DNA from: Megalobrama amblycephala
Taxonomy: Eukaryota; Chordata; Actinopteri; Cypriniformes; Xenocyprididae
Direction: 5' to 3'
Assembly: GCF_018812025.1 (NCBI RefSeq)
Contig: NC_063051.1
Location: 5,271,896-5,335,895, forward strand
Length of the DNA: 64,000 nt
Part shown: positions 12,801-26,800 of the stretch, piece after piece
Layout of the letters: the number at the start of each line of letters is the position of its first letter
Position numbering within the stretch: position 1 is the first letter of the stretch
Translations under genes and position numbers: made by a program
Notes under the pieces: generated by a model
Told to the model about the DNA's origin: nothing
Database searches by the model: none
What the model saw: only the letters and a program-made list of their open reading frames with translations

Positions 12801-15800
12801 AATTATAAAAATATCCCCCTTCAGGTTGTAATACTTTGTTGGGAAATTGTTAGTAATAATATTACTATATGAACACTTACTAGCAACTGAAGCAACGTCA
12901 TTTTTTAAAATGTGTTTATCAAATATGATACATCAAGCTTTTGAGGAACTTTTATTTATACATTTGTCACTCATCACTGCATTACATTACATTGTATGTT
13001 TTTGCACCCACATTAAAATCTACAGAGCTTTGATGATAAAAATGAAACATTCATTATAATAATCAGCAATTGTGAGCTCTGTATGTAACAGAGGCCAGCT
13101 AGTAAGAGCTGTGCAAGGAAACCTCACTCCTCTGGCCTCAAAAGGCACACTCAAAAGAGACTGTGGTCTTTAGTGTCCTTGTTAGCACGCCAGCCTCCCA
13201 TGCCGGTTCGAATCCCGCTCGGAACGTGTTGAGTAAGACTGATTACATTGGTGCCGTGACCCGGATGGGAGCGAGGTTTAGGGATTGAGTGTAACAGAGA
13301 CCAGCCAGTAAGATTTGTGCCAGTAAACCTCAAGAGGCACACTGGCGACTGCCGCAAGAGCCCGCCTCCCATGCCAGAAACGCTGGTTTGCATCCCGCTC
13401 GGAGCGGCTCAAGGAACTGGAGGGGTTACACATATTCTCCTATGTCATACAATATGAGCCATAAAAGCAAATCAAATTTGATACTCAACAAATATGCAAT
13501 CTTTCTTATGATTTAGTTTTAAATACACTCTTCTATTTCAATATATATATATATATATATTGACAATTATTTCATATGTCAGGCTTTACAGTGTTACAGT
13601 TCAGAGTACAGCAAAACATTTTTAAGCATGATCTCCACCCATTTAAGATACTGGCCAAAAATCACATGATGACCATTGTGTTTCCTGGCCGTGAACAAGC
13701 ATCTGTTTTTTTGTTGGTGTGGACAGGGCTTTAAGCAGAAGTGTGATATGGACGGTGGATGGCCCTCGGGTTTTTTCAGAGAGTGGAAGGTCCACATGAT
13801 AGCACACAGGCTTTAGGGTGGAGCTGTTCTGTCGGTTCTGATCTCCAGACACACTCTCCCTCAGGCAGCCAGGCGCTTTTATGTATGAACAATTTCGCCT
13901 TCCTCCATTCATATTCAGTTGCTCTAACCAAAGCATGTGTTGCTTTCATCTGCGAGATAAAATAAGCTGCTAAGGATCTTTACTTTTAAAAAAATATGAA
14001 AAGGAAAAATGAAATTAAATAAAGAAGAAAGAGAAAAACATAATTCTCTCTGTAACCCTGCAACCCGCTTACCTCCCCTGATAGAGCCAGAAGCTGCTTT
14101 TCCAAGGACAAGGACTTTTTTTACTTAACTGATAACAACGTGCATCACAAGACAAGAGATAAAGAGACTAATCCAATCGTGTTTTGTCGTGTTTAATGGT
14201 GCGATGCTGATAACTTTCTCCCCAGACATCCAGCCCCTGATCTTAACAGAAAATAATCTGCAATATATGGCAGTGGAGGGGAAAGGTGTGGTCATGCACT
14301 GTAAGGTCTTCAGCTCGCCAATCGCCAGTATTACGTGGTGAGTAGAACCTGCTGTAGGGGAAGTATTTGTATAGGCCAGCAGAGGGCAGCACACCACTTC
14401 AGTAATAGAGTGTCTTTCATGTGGTTTTGCACTGGTGAAACAGTTTACTCAAGGGTGGGGCCCTCAGGCTGTGTTCAGCATTGTGATAATGAGGTAAACT
14501 ACTCATGTGCATCTGTAAGTATGCTACTGTTAAGTTAAAGCAATAACAGCAGAAGTGTTGACTGATAAGAGAAAGCAAACAGAGCATTTTATTGAATTTA
14601 TTAAATGTACGCTATCTTTCAAAAGTTTTGGGGTCGGAATGATTTTTTAATGTTTTTGAAAGAAATCTCTTTTGCTCACCAAGGCTGGATTAATTTGATT
14701 AAAAATCAGTTTAAAATAACTCTTTTCTATTTAAATGTAATACATTCCTGTGATGGCAAAGTGGAATTTTCAGCAGCCGTTACTTCAATCCTCATACGAT
14801 CCTTCAGAAATCATTATAATATGCTGATTTGGTGCTAAAGATACGTTTCTTATTATTATCAATGTTGAAAATAGTTGTGCTGCTTAATATTTTTTTAGAA
14901 ACCGATGCATTATTTAGAATTATTTAATGAATAGAAGTTCAAAAGTGCAGCTTTTATTTGGAATCTTTTTTTTTAACAATATTAATTCTTCACTATCACT
15001 TTTGATCAATTTAAGGCATCCTTGCCAAATAAAAGTATTGATTTCTTTCAGGAAAAAATCAATCTTACTGACCCCAAACTTTTGAACTTTTGACTTTTTT
15101 GCATTTTTCAGAAAGAGCAGATTCATGTGAAAGCATGATAATTAATTAGGTATTCTCTAGAAACTCAATTTCAGGATTTTTTTTCTTTTTTCATTTCAAT
15201 TAAAAAGGTATTTCATTTGATAATCCATGACATTTCTCTTCAAACTATGTTACATTCAAAATATCTTGGAGTGGAATCTTACAGAATTGCAAAGTAATGT
15301 ACTTAACTTAAATAATGCTCTACACCACACAACATAACCTCACAAAATAACCACTATTTTTGTCCATAACAGAGTTGTCAAGCATGACAAAGCATAAACT
15401 TAAAGGTTTAGTTCACCCAAAAATAAAAAGTGTCCCATAATTTACTCACCCTCAAGCCATCCTAGATGTATATGACTTTCTTCTTTCAGTTTATACACAA
15501 TTGGAGTTATATTAAATAATATCCTGGCCCTTCCAAGCTTTATAATGGGAGTGATTGATACCTTTTTGAAGCCAAAAACAGCACATCCATCCTACATAAA
15601 AGTAATCCATACAGCTCCACGGGGTTAATAAAGGCCTTCGGAAGCGAAGCAGTGCTTTTTTGTAAGAAAAATATGCATATTTATAACTATATAAACTATA
15701 ATCACTGGCTTTCGATAACGGTCTTACACGAGTCTAATTCCGGCAGAAGAGTGACCTCTGACCTGACACATGACGTATTGATGAAGACGGAAGCATAGAG

Positions 15801-18800
15801 GATAGAGCAAAAAAATAATAAAATAAATAAATAAAAAATATGAATTAGAAGTCTAAAACGAGATTTTTTTTTTAAAAGAGAAATGTTATTTCAATATAAG
15901 AGAAGAGGAGCTTGAGTTTGCTGCCCAGCCCTATTAGTTTCCTACTGTACATCCTACATCATACGTCGGAGGTCACTCTTCTGCCGGAGCTCGACTTGCA
16001 TATGGCAGAAGCCAGTGATTATAGTTTATAAAGTTATACACCTAGGATGGCTTGAGGGTGAGTAAATTATGGGATAACCCTTTTAGGAGTTTGTTTGCTT
16101 GTGTTTTCAGTGAAAGCTTGATAATTAATTTCAATCGAAGTGAAATTTAAGTGCAGTTAAAATGTATTGGTGATTAATTGGGACATGCACATTTTCAAAA
16201 TAAAATAAAAGTTTTATTTTAAAAGTTCTGTGACTTACACACTAAACAGTTAAATCAAATAATGTTGACTAAGTTCTGTATCCTGTGACTTATAATTCAT
16301 CGTTAGCGTCAGTTCTGGCAGGTCACGTCAGTCAGGCTTGCATCAGCTGACTCCCAGGTGACTCGCATCAACCTATAGGAATACGACGCCTATCACAACA
16401 TTCATATATAAGCTCCTCAGTATTATCAGCAGCTATTGCATTTCTCAGGAGCAAATGACCCTCCTCCATCCCCAGCTCCTCCTCTCGTCAGTCAGAATTG
16501 GCTTATGATTCCCTTGAATCAGACTAATTCTTAAAATATGTGTACGTTAAATTATGACATTAATGATATCTGCATATGTTGGTTCTGTTCTGTTACCCTA
16601 GGGGGGGTTATTGCTGCTCTCCCTGCTCTTATCCATGCTAGGCTGCATGGATGCGCTGGGAGTTCTTGCCCAGAACAGAACCACACCGCCAGTACAAACT
16701 CTATGCATTATCAATCATATTTGACGATAGTGGTCCTGACAGAATTTTTAATTAAGTAATGGAAATACCATTATACATAATGTTTCCTGAGAATGACCCA
16801 GTTGGTGTATGGTTACACAGGAGTAAAGATGACAGTGCCAATGCAGTGGAAGGAGAAAGGTTTTCTGTTCATAAGAATGGTTCACTGGAGATCCACAACG
16901 TGATGAAAGAGGACATGGGGGAGTATTCTTGTTTTGCTCAAAATACAGAGGGCAAAGTTGTCATTGCTGCAACACTTGAAGTCAAAGGTAAGAGAAATGG
17001 TTCACTAGATTCAGTCAAAATGTATCAATTTAGTTCATCCATATAATCCAAAATGACTTTTGTTTTCACCGTCAGATCCCACCAGAATAGTTGATCCTCC
17101 ACGCAATTTGCGGGTTTCAGTTGGAACCACTATCCAGTTTTCATGCCGGGCAGAGTTCGATCCTTCCTTCGGTGATGACTTTGAGATCCTCTGGAAAAAA
17201 GATGGCATGACTTTCAACGGCAGCGAGAACGCACGGTGAGATATACAACAGGATCTCATTCTTTTAGAGTAGTGAATGTCAGAGCTGCCTAATCAGTGTC
17301 TTTGCTGGTGTCTGTAGATATATCCTGGACGATGGAGTGCTTGAGATCATTAATGTGAGCTTTGGAGACCAGGGCTTCTACTTCTGTGTGGCCAGAACAC
17401 CGGTCGACCAAGACATGGCGGTTGCGCAGCTTTCAGTTGTGGGTGAGTTATGCGATTTTAGTCTTTACGGTTTAGAAAAGTAAAGATAGACAGAAGGTTT
17501 GAGGGCTGAAATGGGTTCAGCGCACAACACAGGGAGGATTTGGCTACCCGCTGTGTCATGACTGGAATTATACCCTTAATAAGACAGCACCGCATAGTAT
17601 TTGTACAAACGATCTAGCTGGAGACACGACCTGGCATGCTTGAAACCAGCTGGAGTCATTTCCCAGACCCACCCTTCCACTTCTCCCTATCATTTCCTTC
17701 TTTTCATCTACTGTCCCTAAAATGTCTATTAAATGGCGACAAAAACAAAAAAAGCAACAAAAGCATGTAATGAATCTGATTGAAATTGAGATTCTTAATC
17801 GATTGTCAGTCCTAAATAAAATGTGTTGTTTCCTTAGATGTTCCTGATCCACCAGAGGATGTGATCCTGTCTGAACATAATGGCAGAAGTGTGAAAGTGC
17901 AGTGGATTCCAGGAGATGACCATAACAGCTCCATTACTGGTAATATGGTCTTAACACCCATATTGCCCAGACTGTATATCACTACTTGGGATACACTGAG
18001 TATGGCTACTCATCGACTTGCCATGCAGAATATAATTAATTTGTTCAGTGTTTATCTTATGTAAATGACTCCACATATGCAAATTACATGATCATTTAAA
18101 AGTTGGGGTTTAAAAAAAAAAAAAAAAATGTTTTTGTCTCTTGTGCTTATTAAGGCTGCATATATTTATAAATATTTATAAAAATAAAGTAAAAACAGCA
18201 ATACTGTGAAATATATCACTATTTAAACTAAATGTTTTATTTTAATATATTTTAGAATGTAATTTATTCCTGACAAAGCGGAATTTTCAACAGCCTTTTA
18301 GTTTTCAGTGTCACATGATCCTTCAGAAAACATTCTATATGTTGACTTGGTGCTCAAGAAACATTTTTTATTATTATTTAATATTATTATTTTTAGGATT
18401 CTTTGATGAATAGAAAGCTCAAAAGAACAGTCTTTATTTGAAATAGAAATCTTTTGTAACATTATAAATGTCTTTTAGTGTCACTTTTGATTAACGCATT
18501 CTTGCTGAATAAAAGTATTTATTACTTTCCCCAAAAAAAAAAAAAGCTATATATTCAAAGTCCCTTTAAAGACAAGTCATTTCACCTGGCGGCCATCTTT
18601 GAAACGCCTCTCAGGCATGCAAGTGCAACTCCTATCTCTTTGAATGGGGAAACATCAAATTCACCAAAACTGTTCGCCAAGCTTACGATTAAATGAAATA
18701 TTTTGAATCACCAATGAAATCTGACAACAACTCTCATAAATTTTGAATCATGACACTCGAATCATGAAAAAGAAAGGCTGGACCAAGCTAATGCGCATGC

Positions 18801-21800
18801 GCAGTCCTAAGCACACGACTCCAAACACTGAATGTTACTATAGCAACTGGAGCTTCTAACGGCAGCTGAAGTGACACGATGACTTTACCAAGAAGCGATT
18901 GGCTCCTCTATTCAGAAGGCGGGACTTATTCCGCCATATGGCACGTTGCACTTTCTCCCATTCATAGTAATAGGAGTGCACAGTCTTTCTGTATATAAAG
19001 CTTTTGATATATCTTACTGACCCCAAACGTTTGAATGGTAGTGTGATTTTTCATTTAGGTTTGACAAAAGATTCATTGTGGTCTATGTGTTGACAGTTCT
19101 AATTTTAAACTTTGTGCAGAGTTTGTTATAGAGTTTGAGGAATGCCAGCATGAGCCAGGCGCCTGGAGGGAGATGAAGAGAGTACCGGGAAACCATCACT
19201 CCGTTTTGCTGAAACTTCACGGACATGCGGACTACCGCTTTAGAGTCTCCGCCATCAGTGAGGTTGGAAGAGGTTTGCCAAGCCAGGCCACTGAAAGATA
19301 CAAAACTCCAGCATCAGGTATATATAAGCTTTCTTACTGTTTCTCCTAACCACGTCACATCCACAGATAACATTGAGGCCAACTTTATCGCCTACTGAAC
19401 TTTAAAACTTGTGAGATAATTGATTTTCCCTTTCGTTTAAGCTTCAGTCTATAAAGTGCATATTTCACAGGCCATTTTTCCACTAACAATTTCACCGCCA
19501 ACAAAATCCATATTTCTGCTCTTTCCAAAGCACCCGACAAGAACCCAGAAAATATCAAGATCGAAGGTCATTTGCCACATGAAATGGATATCAACTGGGA
19601 GGTACGATGCTAAACGTTCAATTCCAATAGTCTTCAAGAATATCTAAGGTTCAAAGCACTGGAAGGGCTGCACAGATAAAGAAGTGCTCTCAAATACAGA
19701 ATTTCATTTAGTTCTCAGAGGGGGAGAGCAAACTAACAGTGTCAGTTGTTAGGTTCCAATTATCGATAAGCGTATTTCCCAAGATAGGAATTTTTGCATA
19801 GAAAAACACGGCTATCTCCATCGCCGTGCTGTTGGTAAAGTTACAAAGCCCTGCTGAAATGGATCTCTCTGGACAGAGGTTCCCATCAAAAGGAGTCCAG
19901 AGTGAGTTTTTGATTAAAAAGTAAAAGGTAACGGGATACATAAATTCAGATTTTCACATAAAGGTGAATCTCTTTTATGGTTTCTGGGCTATTACTTGGC
20001 TGCCTTTTCATGCTAATACACCTGTACTTTTGTAGAATTATGAGGATTTTCATTGTTAATGGTAGACTTTAATGAGTATTTGCATTTTATTCTGTCTTTT
20101 GCTGCAGGATGATTGTAAAAGAAAAGTTAACTGTTGTACCTCAGAGCTGTGTTAATAAAAGTCAATTCTTACATTGTTTGACATCATGATAAATTACTGA
20201 CAATGAAACAGGTCTATCAGCAATGAACATATTCTGCGCAAGTTACCACAAAATATACCCGCATAGAAAAAAAAAGGATTATAAAATTAATGGATTATAT
20301 AATTTTAACTATAAACAAATAATGTAAAAAATAAAGGTGGTGCATCCCCCACAAATGTTGTACAGACAAACAGCAGGAAAATATATATACACATATATAT
20401 GCAAAAACACGCTATTTTTGTCTGTGTCCCTTAAATGGAAATGAGCTGATGCTCCCGGCCCGCTTTCCAAAAGAGGGTGGAGCTTTAACAGCTTGCGCTT
20501 CAGTTGCTCTCACAATCTCACGCAGCCAAAATGAAGATTGTCAGTAACGGTATTCATCCTTATATTTTTCTGACACTGATAGAGAGACAGAAAGAACTTA
20601 CAACTTTTAGAAAGCAACTGAAAGTTTCTGAAAGGGTAGTTGATAAATTTATGCAGTTGCCGTGGAGTTGATTCAACTCATCATGTGCCGTCATGTTAAT
20701 ATTTTGTGCAAATCCAGCGTTTAATTGACCCTCGTTTGTGAAGCAATGTTTATGTACATTTTTTTTTAGACCCTACCAGCTGTTTGTTTTAGTCCTTAAA
20801 CTGAATTTTTTTAAAGAAAAATATCTTCCTTTGCATTGAACTTTGAGCATTGTAACTTTGTATGTTGTTTATGCTCAAACAGCAACATTACACACTAACC
20901 AAAGTTAAAAAAGTGAAATCATAATCAACCACCCCTTTAATACTTTCAGTCAGCAAGGATGCATTAAACTGATCGAAAGTGACACTTAAGACATTAATGT
21001 TTCTATTTCAAATAATTGCTGCTTTTTGAACTTCAAAAATGTATCACAAAACATTCATCAAAATGTTTCCTCAAAAATATTAAGCTGCACAACTGTTTTC
21101 AGAAATGTTTGATAAGAAATGTTTATTGAGCACAAAATGAGTATAATAGAAAGATTTCTGAAGGATCATGTGACACTGAAAACTGGAATAATGGCTGCTG
21201 AAAATTCATCTTGGTTGTCACAGGAATAAATGACTTTTTAAAATGTATTAAAATAGTAAATCGTTATTTTAAAGGTGCCCTAGAATTAAAAATTGAATTT
21301 ATATTGGCATAGTTAAATAACAAGAGTTCAGTACATGGAAATGACATACAGTGAGTCTCAAACTCCATTGTTTCCTCCTTCTTATGTAAGTCTCATTTTG
21401 TTTAAAAGACCTCCGAAGAACAGGCGAATCTCAACATAACACCGACTGTTACGTAACAGTCGGGATCATTAATATGTACGCCCCCAATATTTGCATATGC
21501 CAGCTCATGTTCAAGCATTAGACAAGGGCAGGACGTCTGGATGTGCACAGCTGAATCATCAGACTAGGTAAGCAAGCAATAACAATAGCGAAAAATGGCA
21601 GATGGAGCGATAATAACTGACATGATCCATGATAACATATTTTTAGTGATATTTGTAAACTGTCTTTCTAAATGTTTCGTTAGCATGTTGCTAATGTACT
21701 GTTAAATGTGGTTAAATTTACCATTGTTTCTTACTGTATTCACGGAGACAAGAGCCATCGTTATTTTCATTATTAAACACTTGCAGTCTGTATAATTCAT

Positions 21801-23846
21801 AAACACAACTTCATTCTTTATAAATCTCTCCAACAGTGTAGCATTAGCCGTTAGCCACGGATCACAGCCTCAAATTCATTCAGAATCATGTAAACATCCA
21901 AATAAATACAATACTCACATAATCTGACGCATGCATGCAGTATTCATGACGAACACTTTGTAAAGATCCATTTTGAGGGTTATATTAGCAGTGTAAACTT
22001 TGTTTATGCACTATTTAAGGCAAGCGCGAGCTCCGTGGGCGGGGAGCGTGAGCATTTAAAGGGGCCGCAACCTGAATCGGCGCATTTCTAATTATGCCCC
22101 AAAATAGGCAGTTAAAAAAATTTATTAAAAATAATCTATGGGGTATTTTGAGCTGAAACTTCACAGACACATTCAGGGGACCCCTTAGACTTATATTACA
22201 TCTTGTAAAAAAACGTTCGATGGCACCTTTAAATTGTAATAGTATTTCACAATATTACTGTTTTTTGTTTTTTTGTTTTCAAATAAATGCAGCCTTGGTG
22301 AGCATAAGAGACTTCTTTCAAAATCATTTTAAATCCTACAATTTCTCATCAGAATTCAGGTTATTTCGAAGAATATAACATAACCAAGAAAACAAAGCAT
22401 GAATATACAGTTCTATTCAGGGATGTATAGCTAACTTGCCACTAACCACCTTCAGATGCTCATTATATAAACTTGGACAAATTAAAAAAGAAAAGTTCAT
22501 CCTTTTTCTGTAAAAGGTGTAAAAGTTAGCCATTCTGATTGTAAATTTTGGTTACTTTGTGTGCAATTGGGTCATATAGTCAGCGAGTGAAAGTTCTATA
22601 AGCGTGCCCTCTGAGGCTGAGAAAATAAAAACAGCAAGTGTTTGAGCAACTAAATGTTATTTCCTTTGATTTACTGTTTCCCGTCAGCTAACCGAGCTCT
22701 TTTGTACTCTTGTCACAGCCATTGTCACCTATTGAACACAACGGGCCTGGTCTGGAGTACAAAGTAAGCTACAGAAGACAAGGCGCCGGAGAGGACTGGG
22801 TGGAGCACATGGTGAAGAGGCACTTGTTTGTGGTTAAAAACACCCCGACGTTCGTCCTTTACGAGATCAAAATTCAAGCCAGGAACCACGCAGGCTGGGG
22901 TCCGGACCCCAAAATAATAACGGGATACTCAGGAGAGGATTGTAAGTAGGAAACAACCTCCATTGTGTCCGAGTTGTGGAGATGAGTGTGCATTCAAATA
23001 AGCCAATACCATTGACATTTCACTCACTGTCAAAGCATTGTGCATGTTTACCTTTGAGAGCATACAAAGTAGGTGAAGAATTTGAAAGGCACATCTTATT
23101 TTTTTCCTAACCTTTTCTTTGTCTGTAAGGGTCTTGTTACATTGCAAATAAGCAATGCCTGTAAACGGAAACACCCACCCCCCACCCCCTAGCGAAAGTG
23201 CAGTACATGTGTGACGAGAATATCAACACACCTAGAGGGCAAAGAACGCTGATGAAATACCATCTTGCCTTTAAACAATATCCAAACGCAGCGCTGATAC
23301 CCCGATTTGTTTTGCCTTATTGAGGATATTAAATTGCACAAGGGGGAACGATTTCCTCACTCAGAGTCTTTGTAGACTAACAAATGAAATGTTATCATGG
23401 CTATGAGCTATTTACATTTGCGACTGTAATTATTCTCTTGCCTTCAGTTTTCTTTTGGAGTTGCCCTCCCGATGTTATCTCAGGTCACTTACTACGTCTC
23501 TGTGCAATACGCTTAGTTTAGTCCCCTTTTCGCTCTCAGTCTCCCTCTTTCTTATTTCTCTCTTATCTTAGCGCATGTTTGCCAGTGTTGCGGAAGTAAC
23601 TGATTTACTCCCCAAATGAAAATAAGCAAATTAATGCTAAATCGCAGTTTTGTGCATGCGGATTTCAAGCTTAGCAACCTGAAGGAATAAAAGTACGGTT
23701 CATTCTAGTGAATCAATTCGTTTGGATGGTTCACCTGACTTTATAACTCGTGATTGTGAGTTTATATCTCGCAATTCTGATTTTATAACTCGCAATAGAA
23801 AAAAAAGGCAGAAACAAGCTTCCATATTTTTTTTAATGGTTATAAC

Positions 23847-23884
<38 letters not shown>

Positions 23885-26800
23885 CTAAACGACTCGAATG
23901 CAATACTTCACAAGTACTGTTGATGATACAGTGTGTAAAATCTTCTAATTTTTGGGTCCTAAACCTAATAGTTAATTATTTTAAAAAATATTTCTTCTAT
24001 CAATGTATTTATCTACTTTTTATTAACTACCTTTTCAGGTTAATTATAGTTTAACCTTTTTAATTTATCAGTAGCTTAGCTTGGCAAGGTACACTTGTTT
24101 CCCCAACACTGGTGTTGACTGGGATTTATTCCCTCTTTCCATTAGGAAGTGTTATATATAGTGTCTGTGAGCTTGTGAATGTGGAGTGTTGTTTATATAT
24201 ATTACTTAGATTGTGTATGGCAAATAACTGTTGTGTAGGCAATTTGCATTGTGTTTGATAACAGAATGTAGTTACAAAGCATAAAAACAATATTACAGTC
24301 CATAACTCCACGTAAACAACTATTACCCCCACCACAGTTTTTCCCATGATTACCCACAAAATTACACCACATTTCTTGGTCCTTATTCCGTGGATATAGC
24401 TGAATCTAATTCACTGACATTATCTTGATGTAGGAACAGTGTAATTTGAAGGTAGCTATATAGAGCTATTTGTAATATTTCATTTGCATGTTATTCGTCC
24501 ATAGTCCCCTCAGCAGCTCCAGAGGATGTAGCCGTGGAAATGAACAACACCATGGTGAAGGTCAGATGGGAGCATGTTCACAAGGACAAACTCAATGGAC
24601 ATCTGGGGGGCTACAGGGTAATTCCACACCATTGTGTCTTTTGCTTTTTAGCCATGGTTTGAAGGCTAATGACCCATTTTGTGACCTTGAAGCTCCTCTT
24701 GTTTCCCAGCAAGCTGTCACAGCTATCCACATGTATTAATCCATGTTGTTTTTTACTCATCAGCTGTACCTTCACTACCTACGGACTAATCTAACCTCAT
24801 GTACTTGTAGGTAAGCTTGTGGAGGCTTCGTAGTCTGTTGGACTCAAAGAAGACACACGGTGACAAACACACATCGACATTCTCAGGCGAGAGGAACCAC
24901 GCTGTAATCACCGGGCTTAGGCCTTTCTCAGAATACAGCCTCATTGTCATGGCCTTTAACAGTAGAGGAAATGGGCCTGGAAGTCATCCGGTCAGCTTCA
25001 AAACCCCTGAAGGAGGTGAGTGAGGAGAACATATGTGTGAACACTTGAGCTAAACATAATAAATTACTTCTGGGAGTGATAAATGAGATGGAAATAGTTA
25101 AAAGAAAGTCAGTCACAGAGTTTTGGAACAAACAAATGAATATCACCTCCCTGCACCATATTTGCTGAATGAAATCCAGTACTTGTTTCTTACTAACTTT
25201 AGGGTGCTGATTCCAAAAACAGTGACTGTTTTGCTCTAGCATGTCATTCACTCACAAAATATGTGATTTTTGTAGCATTTTTGCTACAATGGTGAAAAAG
25301 TCTTGTATCATCCCTTAATCACCAGAAAAACTGCCACAAATACATGATTCCTATGTTTCTCAGAGCCAAGTTACAACAATTACAACAATTCCCAGCCAAT
25401 TTTCATAGGCCTATGTATTGTCTTATTTTATGCCTAATCCTGATTTCAAGGTTAAAATTATGGCAAGTGCCAGAAGAAACTGCAAAAATGACCCAGATGT
25501 TTTCTGCCACATCTGTGGTTGTTTTACTACATGCAAACAGTGACATAAAGTTATAGATTTTGTGAAAAAAAAGCTTATTTATTTTTATAAAACAGTTCCT
25601 GTCCTTGATTCTGATTGGTCAATCAACGGTTCTGTGTATCACTACACAACACCCTTAGCAACCACTCTTATCAACGTAAACATATGTTTGTTCTCATTGA
25701 TATTGTTCATTGAAGCTTACTGTATTATGTAGAAGAGTATTATGAGAAAGAGATCGAGTGAGCGAGTTTGTTACCTGCATTCAGATTTAGCATTTTCCTT
25801 CAGGTCAGTCCTGTGTTCATAATAAAAAATCAGTTTAAATGTCCAATGTATTATCTTGTCCTTTTAACAGTTAAGGGGTTTTCCCGTGACTGACAGCGCT
25901 AGTCAAAGCATTTATCAGTTGCGTCTTGTTCCGTGTTCACAACAATTCAGTCTTTTCAATGTAAAAATCTTCGCTACTGACACACTCATAAAGACAGTCT
26001 TTGCTGCCATCTAATGGCGTAATAATGTAACTTCTGTTGCTGTTCACGGTCAGGGACTATTTTTTTCCGGCAGAAGGTAGGCTTTTAGTGATTTTACTTC
26101 ATGAATGTTGCATTGATACATATTTTTGGCTTTAATATTTGTATTTTATAAATGAATATTGTGTGGTAACCATTTTATGAAAGCAATAAGGTACTCGAGG
26201 CTAGTGCTGTATCGTGAATAAGTCACGGCTGAAGGGGTTGCAGGCACTCCGCTTCACATCGTATTCATGATACAGCAAAGCCTCGCACCTTATTGCTTAC
26301 ATAAACTTGTGTTTATATAAAGTTATTTGATATTAAATAGAGAATTTGAACATATTTGTCCACTGCTTTGCAGAATAAAAGTTAACTTATACATTTTAAA
26401 TACTTCTTTTTGTCAGTTTTTTTCATTGAAACAGTCAAAGAAAGTTTATTTTGATAAGTGCATTAAAGCTGATACATATAATTAAATGATGCATGATGCA
26501 AAGTTTTGATTGATATTTTTGAACTCAACTTCATTTAATTAGGTAATAGTTTTTTTTTTTTTTTTTTGCAATTCATTTTCTTTCAAGATGCAGGGCTGTG
26601 TAATTACCATATGTGTGTCAAATGTTCCTTTAAATAAATAAATATACCTGTCAAATCTTTCTTTCTTTCCTTACATTCAGTACCTGGTCAACCAGCTGCT
26701 TTCAGTGTTTCAAACATCCAGAAACACAAGGTCACCTTGACCTGGTCTTCTCCAGTTGACGCAAATGGAGTCCTAATTGGCTACATCCTCCAATATCAGC

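Noticed and set aside
13187..13222. Stand-alone tRNA gene
   Set aside because: No acceptor stem and abnormal spacing between box-like parts; it lies in a duplicated repeat.
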